From: Neoconidiobolus thromboides FSU 785
Lineage: Eukaryota > Entomophthoromycota > Entomophthoromycetes > Entomophthorales > Neoconidiobolaceae
Direction: 5' to 3'
Length of the DNA: 64,000 nucleotides
Assembly (NCBI GenBank): GCA_025603075.1
Contig: MU626318.1
Span: 45,903 to 109,902 of the forward strand
A program made the position numbers and the translations under genes. Below, one piece after another: positions 21,725 through 33,083 of the stretch. Each line of letters opens with the position of its first letter. Within the stretch, counting starts at the first letter, position 1. Below the pieces are notes generated by a model. The model ran no database searches and was not told the DNA's origin. It saw only the letters and a list, made by a program, of their open reading frames with translations.

Positions 21725-23291
21725 ATGAACTTAGAAACCAATTGTTTTGGAGAAACATCGGGATTACTCTCTACCAGTTTTAATCAGGATTTTGGATGTA
21801 TAGCTATAGGCACAGATAAAGGCTTTAAGATATTCAATAGTGATCCATTGCATGAGAAATCAAGGAAAGGTAGTGCTTAATTAATTTTATATTAATCGCG
21901 ATTAATTGTAAAATCTAATTCGTAATAGAATATGAAGATGGCGGTATTGGAGGAATAGAGATGTTGTATCGCTCCAACTTTATAGCTTTGGTGGGCGGTG
22001 GGAAAAATCCAAAATTTCCACCAAATAAAGTGATGATTTGGGATGACATAAAATCAAAATTTGTTTTTGAATTGGAATTTAGATCTGTAGTCAAAGGAAT
22101 TAAATTGAGAAGAGATAGGTAAATGATATGTTTATATGATGATTATGAATATAAATCATTCTAGGCTGATTGTAGTTTTAGCTACAAAAACGTTCGTTTA
22201 CTCGTTTGGGGATATACCACAAAAACTGTATACTTTTGAAACAAGTTTAAATAATAAAGGTATTTTTATATTTCAAATATAAAAAAGGCAAATGGTTTTC
22301 ACACTATAAATTAGGATTAATAACTGTATCACAGTCCTTGAACAAATCTATATTGGCCATACCAGGAATACAAAAAGGACATATACAATTAATAGATATC
22401 GGTCTAAACTTTAGCCATGATGGAGAATCAAACTATAATTCAGCTACTTCTTCATTAGCCAATTCTATCATTATGAATGCACCTTCAAAACCACCTCCAA
22501 TTTCAATTATTGCAGCCCACACTTCTAAATTATCTTGTATCGCTTTAAATGAAAATGGCACTTTATTAGCCTCGGCTAGTGAAAAGGTAAATATCACATA
22601 ATTGATTGATTTCAATTAATTTAAAATTTCAAGGGTACTTTAATAAGAGTGTTTAATACCTCTTCAGGTAAAGTACTACACGAGTTTAGACGTGGGGTTG
22701 ATAGAGCTGAGATATATTGGTAATTTATTATATGTCATAACATTATTTTCTTACATTTTTTAGTATAGCATTTAATCAAGAATCAACAAGAATATGTGTT
22801 AGTTCAGATAAAGGAACAATACACATATTTAATTTGGCTTTAATTGACGGGTTTAACCCAAAGACGGAGAACAGTCAAGGTAGTATAAAGTAAGATTGAA
22901 TTTGTAAAATAGTATAAAATAAATAACAATCAGTAATTTAAGGCCAAATTTAGGAAATCGACAATCAAGGTAATTAATAAAATATGAATTTGCTATATAA
23001 ATTTTATTTTTAGTTTATCTTTTATGAAAGACTTGTTGCCAAAATATTTTGACTCTGAGTGGTCGTATGCTTCATACACACTTCCTAATGAAACGAAATG
23101 TATTTGTGGATTCTCTCCCATCAAAAATTCAAATGCTATCATTGGTAATTGATTTACTTGCTTATTAGTAGAAACTAAAATATTTGATTGTAGTGTTATG
23201 TTCGGATGGTAGCTACTTCAGGATATTATTTGACCCTAGGGTCGGTGGACAGTGTACCAGAGATGTTTATAAGTTGTTTTACAGGCCCTAA
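21725..23291 (+). CDS. PROPPIN WD40 protein (Hsv2 / WIPI3-4 like)
   Basis: Nine exons: 21725-21869, 21929-22118, 22165-22259, 22315-22586, 22634-22719, 22764-22879, 22954-22969, 23014-23144, 23194-23291. They total 1149 nt, 382 aa. The phosphoinositide-binding motif FRRG is at ~252-255 ([13 protein letters not shown]). It is preceded by a GTLIRVFNT blade and followed by [28 protein letters not shown] and SEWSYA, the landmarks of the family. PROPPINs bind PI3P/PI(3,5)P2 on membranes and act in autophagy. The short form and LLPKYF stretch favour the Hsv2/WIPI3-4 branch over Atg18. Introns are 44-74 nt; exon 7 is only 16 nt. Start chosen at the ATG giving [20 protein letters not shown]. Confidence 0.92.
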
Positions 23292-24474
23292 GTTGAAGGA
23301 TCAAGTTTAACATCGTAGTTTTTGGCATTATTTTTATAGTTTTTTTAGTAATTTAAAATAAATTTAATATAATTTATGTACCATTGGGTTTGAAATTTTA
23401 ATTAGTTTTAATTTAGTTTTTCAAATTGTTATGGGTAAGTTTAAAGGTAAGTTGGAATTTAAAAATAAATTTTCCAACTCACTTTTTTTATATATTTTCT
23501 ATGTAGTGTAGAGTTTTAGAAAAATGTTTCAACATGAGTTATTTCAAAATCAAACAAAAGGCAAATATCTTTATAACACTTCGTGCTTGATTTACAATTT
23601 TTGTAGAAATTAATTATAAAATTTGAATCGACCCTTTAAACTAATCCATACATGCTAATATTAATAGTTATTTTTAACAGCTCATTATTTAATAGCTTCT
23701 ATAAACTAAATTTATTTTATCAAGTAGCTCGGAATGTTTGATACATTTTCGTGCACATATAAATGTTTACTATTCCAACCAGTAATTTATTAGTTTTTTA
23801 AGAAGCTGATCCTATATAAATTATTGATAATGCTGCAGTCCGTTACCTTAAGGTGATTTTATCTGTATGAAAATGTATCGAAATATTAGAAACAAATTAA
23901 TTAGTTTTGAATCAATTCATTAGCCAAAATTAGCAACTTAAAAATAGGTTGTATGAAAAGCGCATATAGAAATACCTAAAATTTGAGCTTTGACATTTAT
24001 TATTATTTTGTATAACATCAGAAATTATATTTTAGTAATATTGTGAGTTCTTACAAAGTATTAAAGAATTCTCTATTCATTGACTTCAAAAGTAGAGACT
24101 TACTTTTATACTATATCATATATTTTATTATCTAGAGAGGAAGTTATTCATCAGACGTACAGCGCATAGTGTCGAATAAAGTGCAAGTAATGATACCTAT
24201 GGCCCTTTTAGGATTACGACAAAAATAATTAAATAGATAAAGATGATATAAATAAGCCTATTCAATTTGATCAAAATGTCTTATTGTAATAAGGTGATAT
24301 TTTTAAATGAAGAATGGAATAACAAAGTAGCATAAGTAAAGTATTTTTAAAATAAATTCATGCCAGAACGAACGAAAATAGTACAGGCTATTAATTTAAA
24401 ACTAAAGTTCAAGCTTTGTTTCTATTTTAAACTTTGACTACTAAATGAACAGTATCAAACTATTGAAAATGTAG
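23292..24474. other. Intergenic, no gene seen
   Basis: About 1.2 kb, AT-rich, no convincing frame, RNA gene or repeat. Confidence 0.55.
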
Positions 24475-24482
24475 TATAAATA
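24475..24482 (+). promoter_or_regulatory. TATA box
   Basis: TATAAATA, 58 bp before the start codon of the CBM19-like gene. Confidence 0.6.
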
Positions 24483-24539
24483 AAAAGGACTTACTACTTC
24501 AATTCATTATAACAAAAAAAAATATTATTCTATCAAACA

Positions 24540-24926
24540 ATGAAATTCCAAGCCATTATTTTATTAACTGCCTCTATCTCTGCTCTCGCAGCTGGCACCA
24601 ATTCAATGAAAGATGTCAAATCCATCATCCAAGAGAGCAAAGCCAATATTGTTAAAAAGCACGGAGGCTCGAGCTCAAGTAATGTAGCTGCACCTAAATA
24701 TATCTTATCTAATGACATTGCGCCTTCTAAAACCTCTTTAGGGGCATATAAAGGTGAGTTCAATGTAGCCAACAATAACTATCAATGTAGAGAGGGCGAT
24801 ATGTATTGTGATTACTCTGGAAATGGATTTTGGACTTGTGCTCAAGGCTCTTGGGTCTATCGTAATTGTGGTCCCGGAACTAAATGCGTCCAAAATGGTG
24901 GTAACCTTTATTGTGATTATGCTTAA
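24540..24926 (+). CDS. Secreted CBM19-like chitin-binding protein
   Basis: Single exon, 128 aa. Residues 1-19 form a signal peptide ending at SALAAG. A Ser/Ala/Gly-rich spacer follows, then a six-cysteine C-terminal domain from ~81: YQCREGDMYC, GFWTCAQGSWV, RNCGPGTKCV, LYCDYA. The pattern C..GD..C..F..C..G.WV...C.PGT.C is that of small fungal chitin-binding modules of the CBM19 type. Likely secreted, binding wall or substrate chitin; no catalytic domain. A broken paralog lies at 26356. Confidence 0.8.
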   Translation: MKFQAIILLTASISALAAGTNSMKDVKSIIQESKANIVKKHGGSSSSNVAAPKYILSNDIAPSKTSLGAYKGEFNVANNNYQCREGDMYCDYSGNGFWTCAQGSWVYRNCGPGTKCVQNGGNLYCDYA

Positions 24927-25392
24927 TTTCCAAGTTCATTTTATATTAAATGTAAATAAATATTTATATAAAGAATAATTTTTAGTTTGCAAAATTTTAT
25001 CTAAATAAACCTTTTAGAAGGCATTTGCCACCAAGTAAAAAACAATCTATGCAATCATAAAGAATAATTTAAACAACTTTTTAGTAGTTTTTAATAAAAA
25101 CAATATAACCATGTGTACAAAATTTATGTGATAAATAAAAAAGATTTTTTTAAGTGTAAATTATCTTTTGCTCACTTAAATTTAACCGCTTAATTTTTAT
25201 TAAAATTTCAGCATTATTCATAGTAGTTGTCAAAAGTATTTAAATAGATCTAACATTTTCGTATATTTTATTTTATTTTGATATATAATAAAAATAAAGA
25301 ATGTTTATTTGTTAATTTAATAACTCATCATATTTTTATAATTAATTTAATCATAATTTATATAATAGATTTAGCAAAATTTAAGTAATTTT
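24927..25392. other. Intergenic, no gene seen
   Basis: Downstream region of the CBM19-like gene; several AATAAA-like strings, nothing else. Confidence 0.5.
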
Positions 25393-25491
25393 GGGGATAA
25401 TTTTTTTGATTTCATTGCTTTTTCCATTTTTTAAGCGCTATTTGAGCGGAAAAATTGTTAGTAAAATTCTTAAACACAAAAATACATCCCC
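25393..25491 (-). mobile_element. GGGGATG MITE copy 12
   Basis: Reverse, GGGGATAA / CATCCCC ends, flanked by TTT on both sides. Confidence 0.88.
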
Positions 25492-25934
25492 TTTACTGTT
25501 AAAATTAAATACTTTCATAAATTCATATACAATTAATCTAAAGTTTTTTTAAATTTGTTATAGAAATTTTACCTTTTAATTATATTTATTGTTTATTAAT
25601 TTTTTGTATAATTTATTAATAACATAAATTGTTTTTCTATTTATTTTACATAGTTTGCTCAATTATTATGTATTATTTTTTTATTTATTATAAAATTTAA
25701 CGTTTATAATTAAACTTAAAAAGTGTTTTGGATTAATTGATAAGGTGCAAATAGTAAGTCTTGGCTTATATAACTAAAATAAATTTAATATATAAAGTAA
25801 ATAAAGTGATGTTAATAAATTTATCAATTTGATTAAGATGTTATATTATAATAGACTGATTTTTTGAACAAAAATTGAATAATAAGTAATCTATTAACAA
25901 TTTATTTACAATACAAAAATGAAAATCTAATATT
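25492..25934. other. Intergenic, no gene seen
   Basis: Very AT-rich spacer between two MITE copies. Confidence 0.55.
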
Positions 25935-26032
25935 GGGGATGTATTTCTGTATTTAATAATTTTACTATCAATTTTTCCACCCAAATAGTACTTAAAAGAT
26001 GGAAAAAGTAATGAAGCCAAAAAAACAGCCCC
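25935..26032 (+). mobile_element. GGGGATG MITE copy 13
   Basis: 98 bp, forward, flanked by ATT direct repeats. Confidence 0.9.
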
Positions 26033-26355
26033 ATTATTAAACTTAAAAGTTAAAAATAAGCTCCTGGATATTTTTTAGTATTTTTGTAATCTAATGTTAT
26101 TGATTTTTCATTCTGATAACCTTTTAGGGTTTTGTAAAACAACTCCCAATAAAATTAAACTATCTGATGGTGTAATCATTGAATAATAAGAAGGTGCAAA
26201 ATATTAGAACTTAATAGAAAAAAATCTGTTATCGGAATTAATACCATTTAGTTTTTTAGTAAAAAAGATATAAACATAGAAAAACTTATCAATAAATTAT
26301 TTAAAACAAACCATGTTACTCCGATATTATAACAAAAAATATACTCTTTTAAAAT

Positions 26356-26846
26356 ATGAAGTTTCGAGCTATCCATTTATTATCTGCCTCCATCTACTTT
26401 CTTAATGCCAGTATTGGATTTGTTTTAAAGGACATCAAATCTATCATCCAAAAGAGCAAAGGCAACATTTCTAAAACTAGGAAACTCCAGGCTTAAGCAG
26501 TGCATCTGCTCTCAAATATCTGGGGATGTATTTTTTCGTTTAATAGTTTTACCAACAATCTTTCGGTTTAAATAGTGCTCAAAGAATGGAAAAAGTGATG
26601 AAATCAAAAAAAACATCCCTATGTCTTATCCAATGGTATAGCATCTTTTAGAATTCCATTAGGGGCATATAAAGATGAGCTTAATGTAGATAATGACGGT
26701 TATTAGTGTAAGAAGAGTGCCTTGTACTACGATCAACTTGACAATGGGTTCTGGACCTTCTCTCAAAGTTCTTAAGTCTATCTTAAGTGTGATTCAGGAA
26801 CTAAATGTATCCAAACGAAGGCAATCTTATATATAGTTTTGATTAA
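26356..26846 (+). pseudogene. CBM19-like pseudogene split by a MITE
   Basis: Parallels the gene at 24540 codon by codon: start MKFRAIHLLSASIYFL, DIKSIIQKSKGNISK, then a stop. A MITE is inserted in the segment equal to KYILSN, followed by PLGAYKDELNVDN, GFWTFSQS and the Cys-rich end. Two of the expected cysteines are gone and several stops occur (after SRLQA, DNDGY, SQSS). Clearly dead; the MITE is one of several lesions. Confidence 0.85.
26522..26619 (+). mobile_element. GGGGATG MITE copy 14, inside the CBM19 pseudogene
   Basis: Forward, GGGGATGT / CATCCC ends, TCT on both flanks. The paralog at ~24700 supplies the uninterrupted sequence. Confidence 0.92.
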
Positions 26847-26914
26847 TATTGAGGTTATTTTGAATTAAATTTATATGAATTGCTTGTAACGTTAAAATAA
26901 ATTTTATTTAAATA

Positions 26915-28318
26915 TCATGTAAAAAATTTGGAGAATGAAGATAGGGTAGTCATTGGAGGCGGAATTAAAGATGTAGGGGTAGTGCCTAAAGTTAAACTTC
27001 GATTCAATTCATTTAGTTTAGCTTCTCTGTATTGGCGGAATTTAAAGCGATCGGGTAGATAATTTAGATCTGGGGTGGTTGGAGCAAACAAAATGGATTT
27101 ATTAAGTTCGGCTTCAAATAGGGAGGCCCGCCAATTAAAGTTTTTAGGTTGAGTTTCTAAAGCGGATTCTAAGAGTAATTTTTCAGTTGCACTACTTTGG
27201 CTACTGATATCACTCAGAATATCGTTGTGAATCTTTCCAGTGCTTAGGGACTTTAAGTCAGGATTATCTTTGACACTTACATTATCAAAAGATTCTAAGG
27301 ATAAATCATCAAATTGGAAATCTAAAATTGTATATAAATCGGATGTCATTGGTCCACAAATAAAGTCTTCGTTATAGGCTTTGAAATAAGGACCCTCAGT
27401 ATCATTCATTGAGTAAAAACTCTGTCTTTGGATATCAAAAATGGGCTTTTCAACCAGTCTGATAGTTTCGTTCGATAATCTAGATTCCTCTTGAACTTCA
27501 ATTGGAGTTGCAGTTATTTCTGTTTCAGTAACTGACTCTTCTGGAGATGTTTTGCCTTTATCAAGCTTAGGGCTTGGTGAAAAAGGAGAAAAAACGCCGC
27601 TTGGTATCTTTACATCAAACAAACTTTTGCTTTTATTTAATCGACGTTTGCTGCTTTTCTTTGGTATTGATGGTCTTAGTTTTGGGTTGTCATCAGTTTC
27701 TTGCTTTAAATCATCTTCCATACTCTTCTTTAAGATACCAATTAAAGGCATAGTCAACATTTCACAACTTTTTTGGCGTTTGATCACTTCTGTTGGAAAT
27801 TGGGTAGTGATTGGATCTGGAGACTGTAAAAAGGCTCTGCCTTGCTCATTTAAAGTCTTTGCGACCGTTGGATCAATTTCACATAGCGGGGAAGGTACCT
27901 TGGATTGAAGGGGTATTACATAGCCATCATCCAGCTTTTGGTTCGCTGCTTTGGTCACTTCAATAAAAAAATCGGTACCCATGTCAACATTGTCAATTAC
28001 AGGTACTTCAGGTATCTCTTTTAATGTAGGGATAGGCGATGCTTCTAAAACCTTTGAATCGAATATAGGCGACTCATCCTCACCATCCTTAACACTAATG
28101 AATAAGCTATCCTTCCTCGATTTTTCCGGCTTGGAATTTAGGTCATCGATCCACCCGCTTAAACTGTTCCTCCTGGTTCCTAGCCATTGAAATGGTTTAT
28201 ATAAAGAGTTGATAGATAGCTTTTTTCTAAGGCTATTTCTACGTGAGCTGGTGCCCTCCTGCTCTCGTAAAGAATTAATTTTTGGACTTACGGTGCTGGA
28301 AGAATTTCCTTTTAGCAT
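26915..28318 (-). CDS. 467-aa low-complexity protein with repeated RRxS sites
   Basis: Long uninterrupted single-exon frame in a genome where most multi-domain genes here are split. It has no signal peptide, membrane segment or recognised domain. Rich in Ser, Pro, Asp and Lys, so probably disordered. The N-terminal 75 residues and other places carry basophilic kinase-type sites: SRRNSLRKK, TRRNSLSG, SRKDSLF, KRRLNKSKSLF, RQKSCEM. A short ordered-looking stretch is around ISSIL-type hydrophobics near the C-terminus (FNWRASLFEAELNKSILF). I do not recognise the family; a signalling or scaffold phosphoprotein is inference. The start is the first ATG after an upstream stop. Confidence 0.7.
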   Translation of the reverse strand: MLKGNSSSTVSPKINSLREQEGTSSRRNSLRKKLSINSLYKPFQWLGTRRNSLSGWIDDLNSKPEKSRKDSLFISVKDGEDESPIFDSKVLEASPIPTLKEIPEVPVIDNVDMGTDFFIEVTKAANQKLDDGYVIPLQSKVPSPLCEIDPTVAKTLNEQGRAFLQSPDPITTQFPTEVIKRQKSCEMLTMPLIGILKKSMEDDLKQETDDNPKLRPSIPKKSSKRRLNKSKSLFDVKIPSGVFSPFSPSPKLDKGKTSPEESVTETEITATPIEVQEESRLSNETIRLVEKPIFDIQRQSFYSMNDTEGPYFKAYNEDFICGPMTSDLYTILDFQFDDLSLESFDNVSVKDNPDLKSLSTGKIHNDILSDISSQSSATEKLLLESALETQPKNFNWRASLFEAELNKSILFAPTTPDLNYLPDRFKFRQYREAKLNELNRSLTLGTTPTSLIPPPMTTLSSFSKFFT

Positions 28319-29142
28319 AGTTCAAAATGGAATTCAAAATCAAAAAGAAAGTTTAATATGCTTAAATAATAATAAAAAGTAAGAAAAAGAGATAAATGAA
28401 ACTAAATCATAATTATAATTTTTTTAGTATTTTATTGTTTTAACTTCAAACTTTTTAAGACTGTTGTTTAAAGGAAATTAATTTTTAGCTAAAATTTAAT
28501 TTCCATTGACAAAAAGATTTTAATGAATCTTTTCTATTTTAAGTAGTTAAGGTGGATTTATCTCTTTTTAATTTTTTTTGGCATCGTTAGATAATTAAAA
28601 AAAACTTTATATTATTTAAAGATAAAGAGAATCAGTACTGCTTTTATCTTGATAAATTATAGAGAGATGTATGAAATGGGCCCGAATTGATTCATATAGC
28701 TATACCATACACTGTGGCTTGAATGCTGATCGAACTGCTTTCTAAAATATTTTACTGATACCCTTTACTACTGTCATTATTATGAAGGCTAGTTGATTCA
28801 AAGCTCAAACTCATCAGGTTACTATAGTCAATATAGCCTATCTCAAATAGAACCCCAAGTATATCATAAGCTTATAGTTGTAAAAAATAAGGTTTGGCTA
28901 CTTCTTATTCAATAGAGAAGTAAGGCTACAAACATCTCATATGCTATGTATGTTTTTTTAACACTAGAGTAGTAATTTTATAAATATTGACTATTACTAC
29001 GTTTCTCAATAGCATATCGCTGATGATTGTAGATGAATTTTAAATTACATCTGGTTATAACAGGACGTTTATCACTTTTGATTTGTTTGATGTTGATTCT
29101 ATACCCCTTTTAGGCTCCAAAGTGTCTTTGAAAGTAACAAAC
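28319..29142. other. Intergenic, no gene seen
   Basis: Upstream region of the 467-aa gene and spacer; a patch at 28670-29000 is slightly less AT-rich but has no coherent frame. Confidence 0.5.
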
Positions 29143-29241
29143 GGTGGTGTTTTTTTTGATTCCGTTACTTTTTCCATTTTTTAATCGCTACTTGAGCGGA
29201 AAGATTGTTAGTAGAATTCTTAAACAAAAAAGTACATCCCC
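29143..29241 (-). mobile_element. GGGGATG MITE copy 15
   Basis: Reverse; left end GGTGGTGT, right end CATCCCC. Confidence 0.85.
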
Positions 29242-29288
29242 AAATTTTGTTCAATTTATCATGACTAAGGTCAAGGTTGAATAGCATT

Positions 29289-29382
29289 TGGGAGTGTCTT
29301 TTTTAACTTCATTATTTTTTCCATTTTTTAAGTGCTATTTAAGCGGAAAATTTGTTAGCAAAATTCTTAAAAATATATCCCC
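29289..29382 (-). mobile_element. GGGGATG MITE copy 16
   Basis: Reverse, only 47 bp after copy 15 in the same orientation; flanked by ATTT on both sides. Confidence 0.85.
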
Positions 29383-29501
29383 ATTTTGTTATAAAATTTA
29401 TAAGCAGGGGTTTAATAATGATAAAGCTTTAGTTTAATCGTTTATTAACTTTAAAATAAAAAAACACCGAGATTATTCAAATTAAATGATATTAAAATTA
29501 T

Positions 29502-29999
29502 TTAATATTTGTAGTGTTTACCAGTGCATTTTGGTTTTTTGGAGGTGGTAACTGGAACACTATGAGTTGAGGTAGCTGGAGTGGTTTGAGTTGAAGTAGT
29601 TTGTTGGAGAATTTTTTCACCATGGCAAACTCTACTGTAAGCTTGGTATTGGCAAGTAAGAGGAAACTCGTAATGCTCAGTAGTACCACGGTTAACATAA
29701 GTATCGATAACAACGGAATCAGCTGAACATTTTCTTACAATAGCATTGACCCATTTATCTTGGGAGTAAGCAAAATCAGATTGACAGCTAGATTGTTTAG
29801 TGTCAGTAGTACCTCCGCAAGATAATTCTACTTTTCTTCCAAAGTAGTCAGAGGTACATTTGCAGGTGAAAACATATTGGTCTTTACCATTGGCTCCTTT
29901 GACTCTTCCATCAACAACATCACATTTGTGGGACCAGTCTAAAGCTAAGCTGGAGGAAACTAAAAGAGCGGCAATTACGGAAGTAACGATTTTGTACAT
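29502..29999 (-). CDS. Secreted cysteine-rich protein
   Basis: Single exon, 165 aa. Residues 1-19 form a signal peptide ending SLA before LDWSHKC. The mature part has eight cysteines in the first ~110 residues (HKC, FTCKC, LSC, SSC, RKC, LTC, RVC), suggesting four disulfides. A Thr/Ser/Pro tail (TTSTQTTPATSTHSVPVTT) follows, likely O-glycosylated, and a basic end KPKCTGKHYKY. Family not recognised; a secreted effector or wall protein is possible. A TATATAAG box lies ~50 bp upstream. Confidence 0.8.
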   Translation of the reverse strand: MYKIVTSVIAALLVSSSLALDWSHKCDVVDGRVKGANGKDQYVFTCKCTSDYFGRKVELSCGGTTDTKQSSCQSDFAYSQDKWVNAIVRKCSADSVVIDTYVNRGTTEHYEFPLTCQYQAYSRVCHGEKILQQTTSTQTTPATSTHSVPVTTSKKPKCTGKHYKY

Positions 30000-30048
30000 T
30001 ATTGTTTAAGATTGATAAAGGTAAAAAAATTAGTGTGTAATTATGAAG

Positions 30049-30056
30049 CTTATATA
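30049..30056 (-). promoter_or_regulatory. TATA box
   Basis: TATATAAG on the minus strand, ~50 bp before the start of the Cys-rich protein gene. Confidence 0.5.
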
Positions 30057-31204
30057 CTGCTCATGAAAACTTTATTAAACTTATTTTTAGAATTTTGTAA
30101 TAATATGTACTGATTAAAATGGTAATGGACACACTTCAATAAACTTTTAAGTAATTGCGCATAAGAATATGAATTAATCTATTTTTAAATTCTGCCATTG
30201 TTGGACATAAGTAAATGTTTTTAATTATTTGAGCTATAAATAGACATTATATAAATATCTTTTCAGTAGTACAGTATTCTTGTATTGCTCTTAGTATTTT
30301 CTAATATTTACTAGCTTCTATGAAAGGATTAAAACAAGAATTAATAAACTAAGCTGAGAAAAGATTAAAGAGAAAAATAAGGAGAAAAATGTGCCATCTA
30401 AGTTCTTAATTTTAATCATATTGCTTAATCTATTTTTAAACACTTTATTTGACGTTTTTTTAGTGCTTAAATTAAATATAAAGATTTTATTATTTTATTG
30501 TTCTATTTAATTTAGTTATAAGGTAAATTTGGTTTTAATAGGCTCTGCTTTATATAAGTATGAACTATAGCTGTCATAAATAAATTGCTATTTTTAAATT
30601 TTATATTAAATATATTAGTTTCTAAATTATAGCAGGAGTTATAACCATTAATTCAAACACCATCTTAAATTCCAATTAGATGTTAATTTAAAAGCTTTAA
30701 TGAAATTTTCATTATTTTCATTAAAATAATTTTATATGAATTTTTAAATTTGTAAAAACTTAAATTAACTTAGAAGTTATAAAAAAACAAAAAGAACAAT
30801 AACAAAATTAGTTATGATCTTATTACAACTTTTATTTTAATGAATATCATATAAATAATATTTTTATTATTATAATAAAAACTACTAATATATCGATTCA
30901 AATTTCATATCTAATTTTTAATCTTTGTTTTAAAATTAAACATGGGATCTCTTATGAAGATCACAACTAAAGCTATTAAAAGCTTCTAACAGCTTAATTG
31001 TTTATATAAATTAGTCAGCCTTTTAAAGTATTAATTTAATAAAGTTAACAATAAAATGTCCATGTGCAGTGAATTTTATTTACTGTTATTTTGAGCTTTT
31101 AGTAATAAAATCAAAATAAATGTAATAGTGTACAAATATTAATTGAAAAAGAATAACAATAACAACAGTTTATCTTTAAGCTCTCACTTTGCCAAATGAG
31201 CACG
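30057..31204. other. Intergenic, no gene seen
   Basis: Over 1 kb of AT-rich sequence with no supported gene. Confidence 0.55.
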
Positions 31205-31285
31205 TATTTTCTAGTTCTATTTTTTTTCATTTTTTGAGCGCTATTGAGTGGAAAAATCATTAATAAAATTCAGAAACAAGAAAAC
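31205..31285 (-). mobile_element. GGGGATG MITE relic
   Basis: Reverse; GAGCGCTATTGAGTGGAAAA core recognisable, ends lost. Confidence 0.55.
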
Positions 31286-31585
31286 AGCAACCAGTTCTAA
31301 TTTATAATAGAAGTTTAGTTTTTTAATATTCAATTAGGTATAGTTTTAAATTATTTTTGAAAGAGATTAAAAATTTATTGGCAATGCTTTAATTGATATG
31401 ATATTATTTTCAAATGCTTATTCTTTATTCTAAAACTTTATACTAATAAGAAATACAGCATTTTTAAACATTTTAAATTAATCTCGATATTTTAAAACTA
31501 TTGTACCTTACTACCTTAGTATTAATGACTGACATTGTCTATGTTTACAATAAAGAAAAATACAACAGCATAAAAAATTAAGTTT

Positions 31586-31638
31586 AAATATTTGAGTGGA
31601 AAATTGCTAGTAAAATTCTTTAAAAAAATACACATATA
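31586..31638 (-). mobile_element. GGGGATG MITE half copy
   Basis: Reverse; only the part from TATTTGAGTGG to the A-rich end remains. Confidence 0.6.
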
Positions 31639-31752
31639 TGGTTTATACAAGGCCATTACATAATTTGCTTTTTTTAGTAAGCCCAATCCCGCAAGGGTAT
31701 AGAACTGGTACAATTCATTTATTTTGCTGCAATAAAGTTTTAAGTATAATAA

Positions 31753-31853
31753 ATGGGAATGTATTTTTTTGTTTAAAAATTTTACTAGCAAGTTTTTCCA
31801 CCTAAATAACGCTTAAAAAGTGGAAAAAGCAATGAAACCAAAAAATACACCCC
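31753..31853 (+). mobile_element. GGGGATG MITE copy 19
   Basis: Forward, TGGGAATGT / CACCCC ends. Confidence 0.85.
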
Positions 31854-32678
31854 TAATGCTTATCGTTCCAACCAATAACTTATTTTTAATTAAAACAAAA
31901 TAGCAATCGTTACAGCTTTATTGTGAAGTAATCAGTGATAAGTTTTATAGTTAAATAATTTGTAGTCTACCTTAACTAGCGCTTATACTTTGGATAAACT
32001 TCGATATGATTTTTTTTTAAACAAATAGTCAGGAGTTTTACAAAAAAGCTATATCAGCTATGTTTATATAACAGCATTATATTTTGATAAAGAAATTAAT
32101 ACAACTTTTTTCAAAACAGCAAGTTCAAGTCAAAAAGTCAATTGGGTTTAACATTTATAGGCCAATTTTAAAGAATTGACTATTTTATACTGATTTTTAG
32201 ACTAAGATGCTATACCAAATATAATTCAAAATGCTACTTTAATATTTGGGTTATGTTTGGTAATAGGGCTGAGTTTAAAGATATGGATTTATCTTAAAAA
32301 TGATTAGAAAGAAACATTTTTCACCATAAAAATAGGTTCTTCATTGAAAATATTTTAAAAATTTATTAAACCATAAACCATAAACCATATACTGACCGAA
32401 ATGTGGTTTTAATCGAATATAGATCACATGTATTTAAATTTTAATGACTACATAAATCTTGTCAGTAAACAAAATTTTATAGCCATATTTATCAAAAAGA
32501 ATATAATGTAAAGCTTAGCATTTGATGTATAAAAACACATTGTTTATATTAGTTTCATTATAGTTATCTATGCTTCTTAAAAGAAAGCGTTAGCTTTTAT
32601 ATAACTATCATTTGATGATTTGATACCAAATCAATTAAATGTGCTTAAATTTATTAATCAAAATAAACGTAATAAAAA
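31854..32678. other. Intergenic, no gene seen
   Basis: No frame or RNA gene recognised; contains a short direct repeat CATAAACCATAAACCATA near 32370. Confidence 0.5.
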
Positions 32679-33083
32679 TTAAATAAAATAGTTTGAGTGT
32701 TTAGAGTATACTGCTATATTTTTATAGCAGGAGGAACAGACATGTATCTCTCTCATATCCCAAAGGGCTAGCCAAGATAATATTACCACAGGAAAGAAAA
32801 AATAAATCAAGATCAAAATAAACTGCGTAAGACTTTCTGGATAGTTGTTGGTATTGTAGAAAAATATTGGAAATGTTTGGTAATAAAGAAATCCTATTAT
32901 TAATTTAGTTTCGATATTGCGATCAATCGTTAGCTCAGTTGTGACTTTCTTTTGTTCATATGGACACATAAGTTCAGTTTCTCCACTTTTATTTAGCTTT
33001 ATTAGTTCAGGTTGATGTATACTTGCTATCGGAAGGGTATACTTTATTTTATTGTTTCTTTCAGTCTGGATATTATATATCAT
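32679..33083 (-). CDS. Divergent LITAF-like protein
   Basis: Single exon, 134 aa. Contains IHQPELIKLNKSGETEL, MCPYEQKKVTTELT, two hydrophobic stretches separated by a polar turn, then EIHVCSSCYKNIAVY. The layout is that of the LITAF family here, with CPYE replacing CxxC. It has no PPxY motif at the N-terminus, unlike the other intact members, so ligase recruitment would differ. It lies 11 kb away from the main LITAF cluster. Confidence 0.7.
   Translation of the reverse strand: MIYNIQTERNNKIKYTLPIASIHQPELIKLNKSGETELMCPYEQKKVTTELTIDRNIETKLIIGFLYYQTFPIFFYNTNNYPESLTQFILILIYFFFPVVILSWLALWDMREIHVCSSCYKNIAVYSKHSNYFI

Noticed and set aside
27552-28190. Plus-strand frames opposite the 467-aa gene
   Set aside because: Shadows of a long Ser/Pro-rich coding region.
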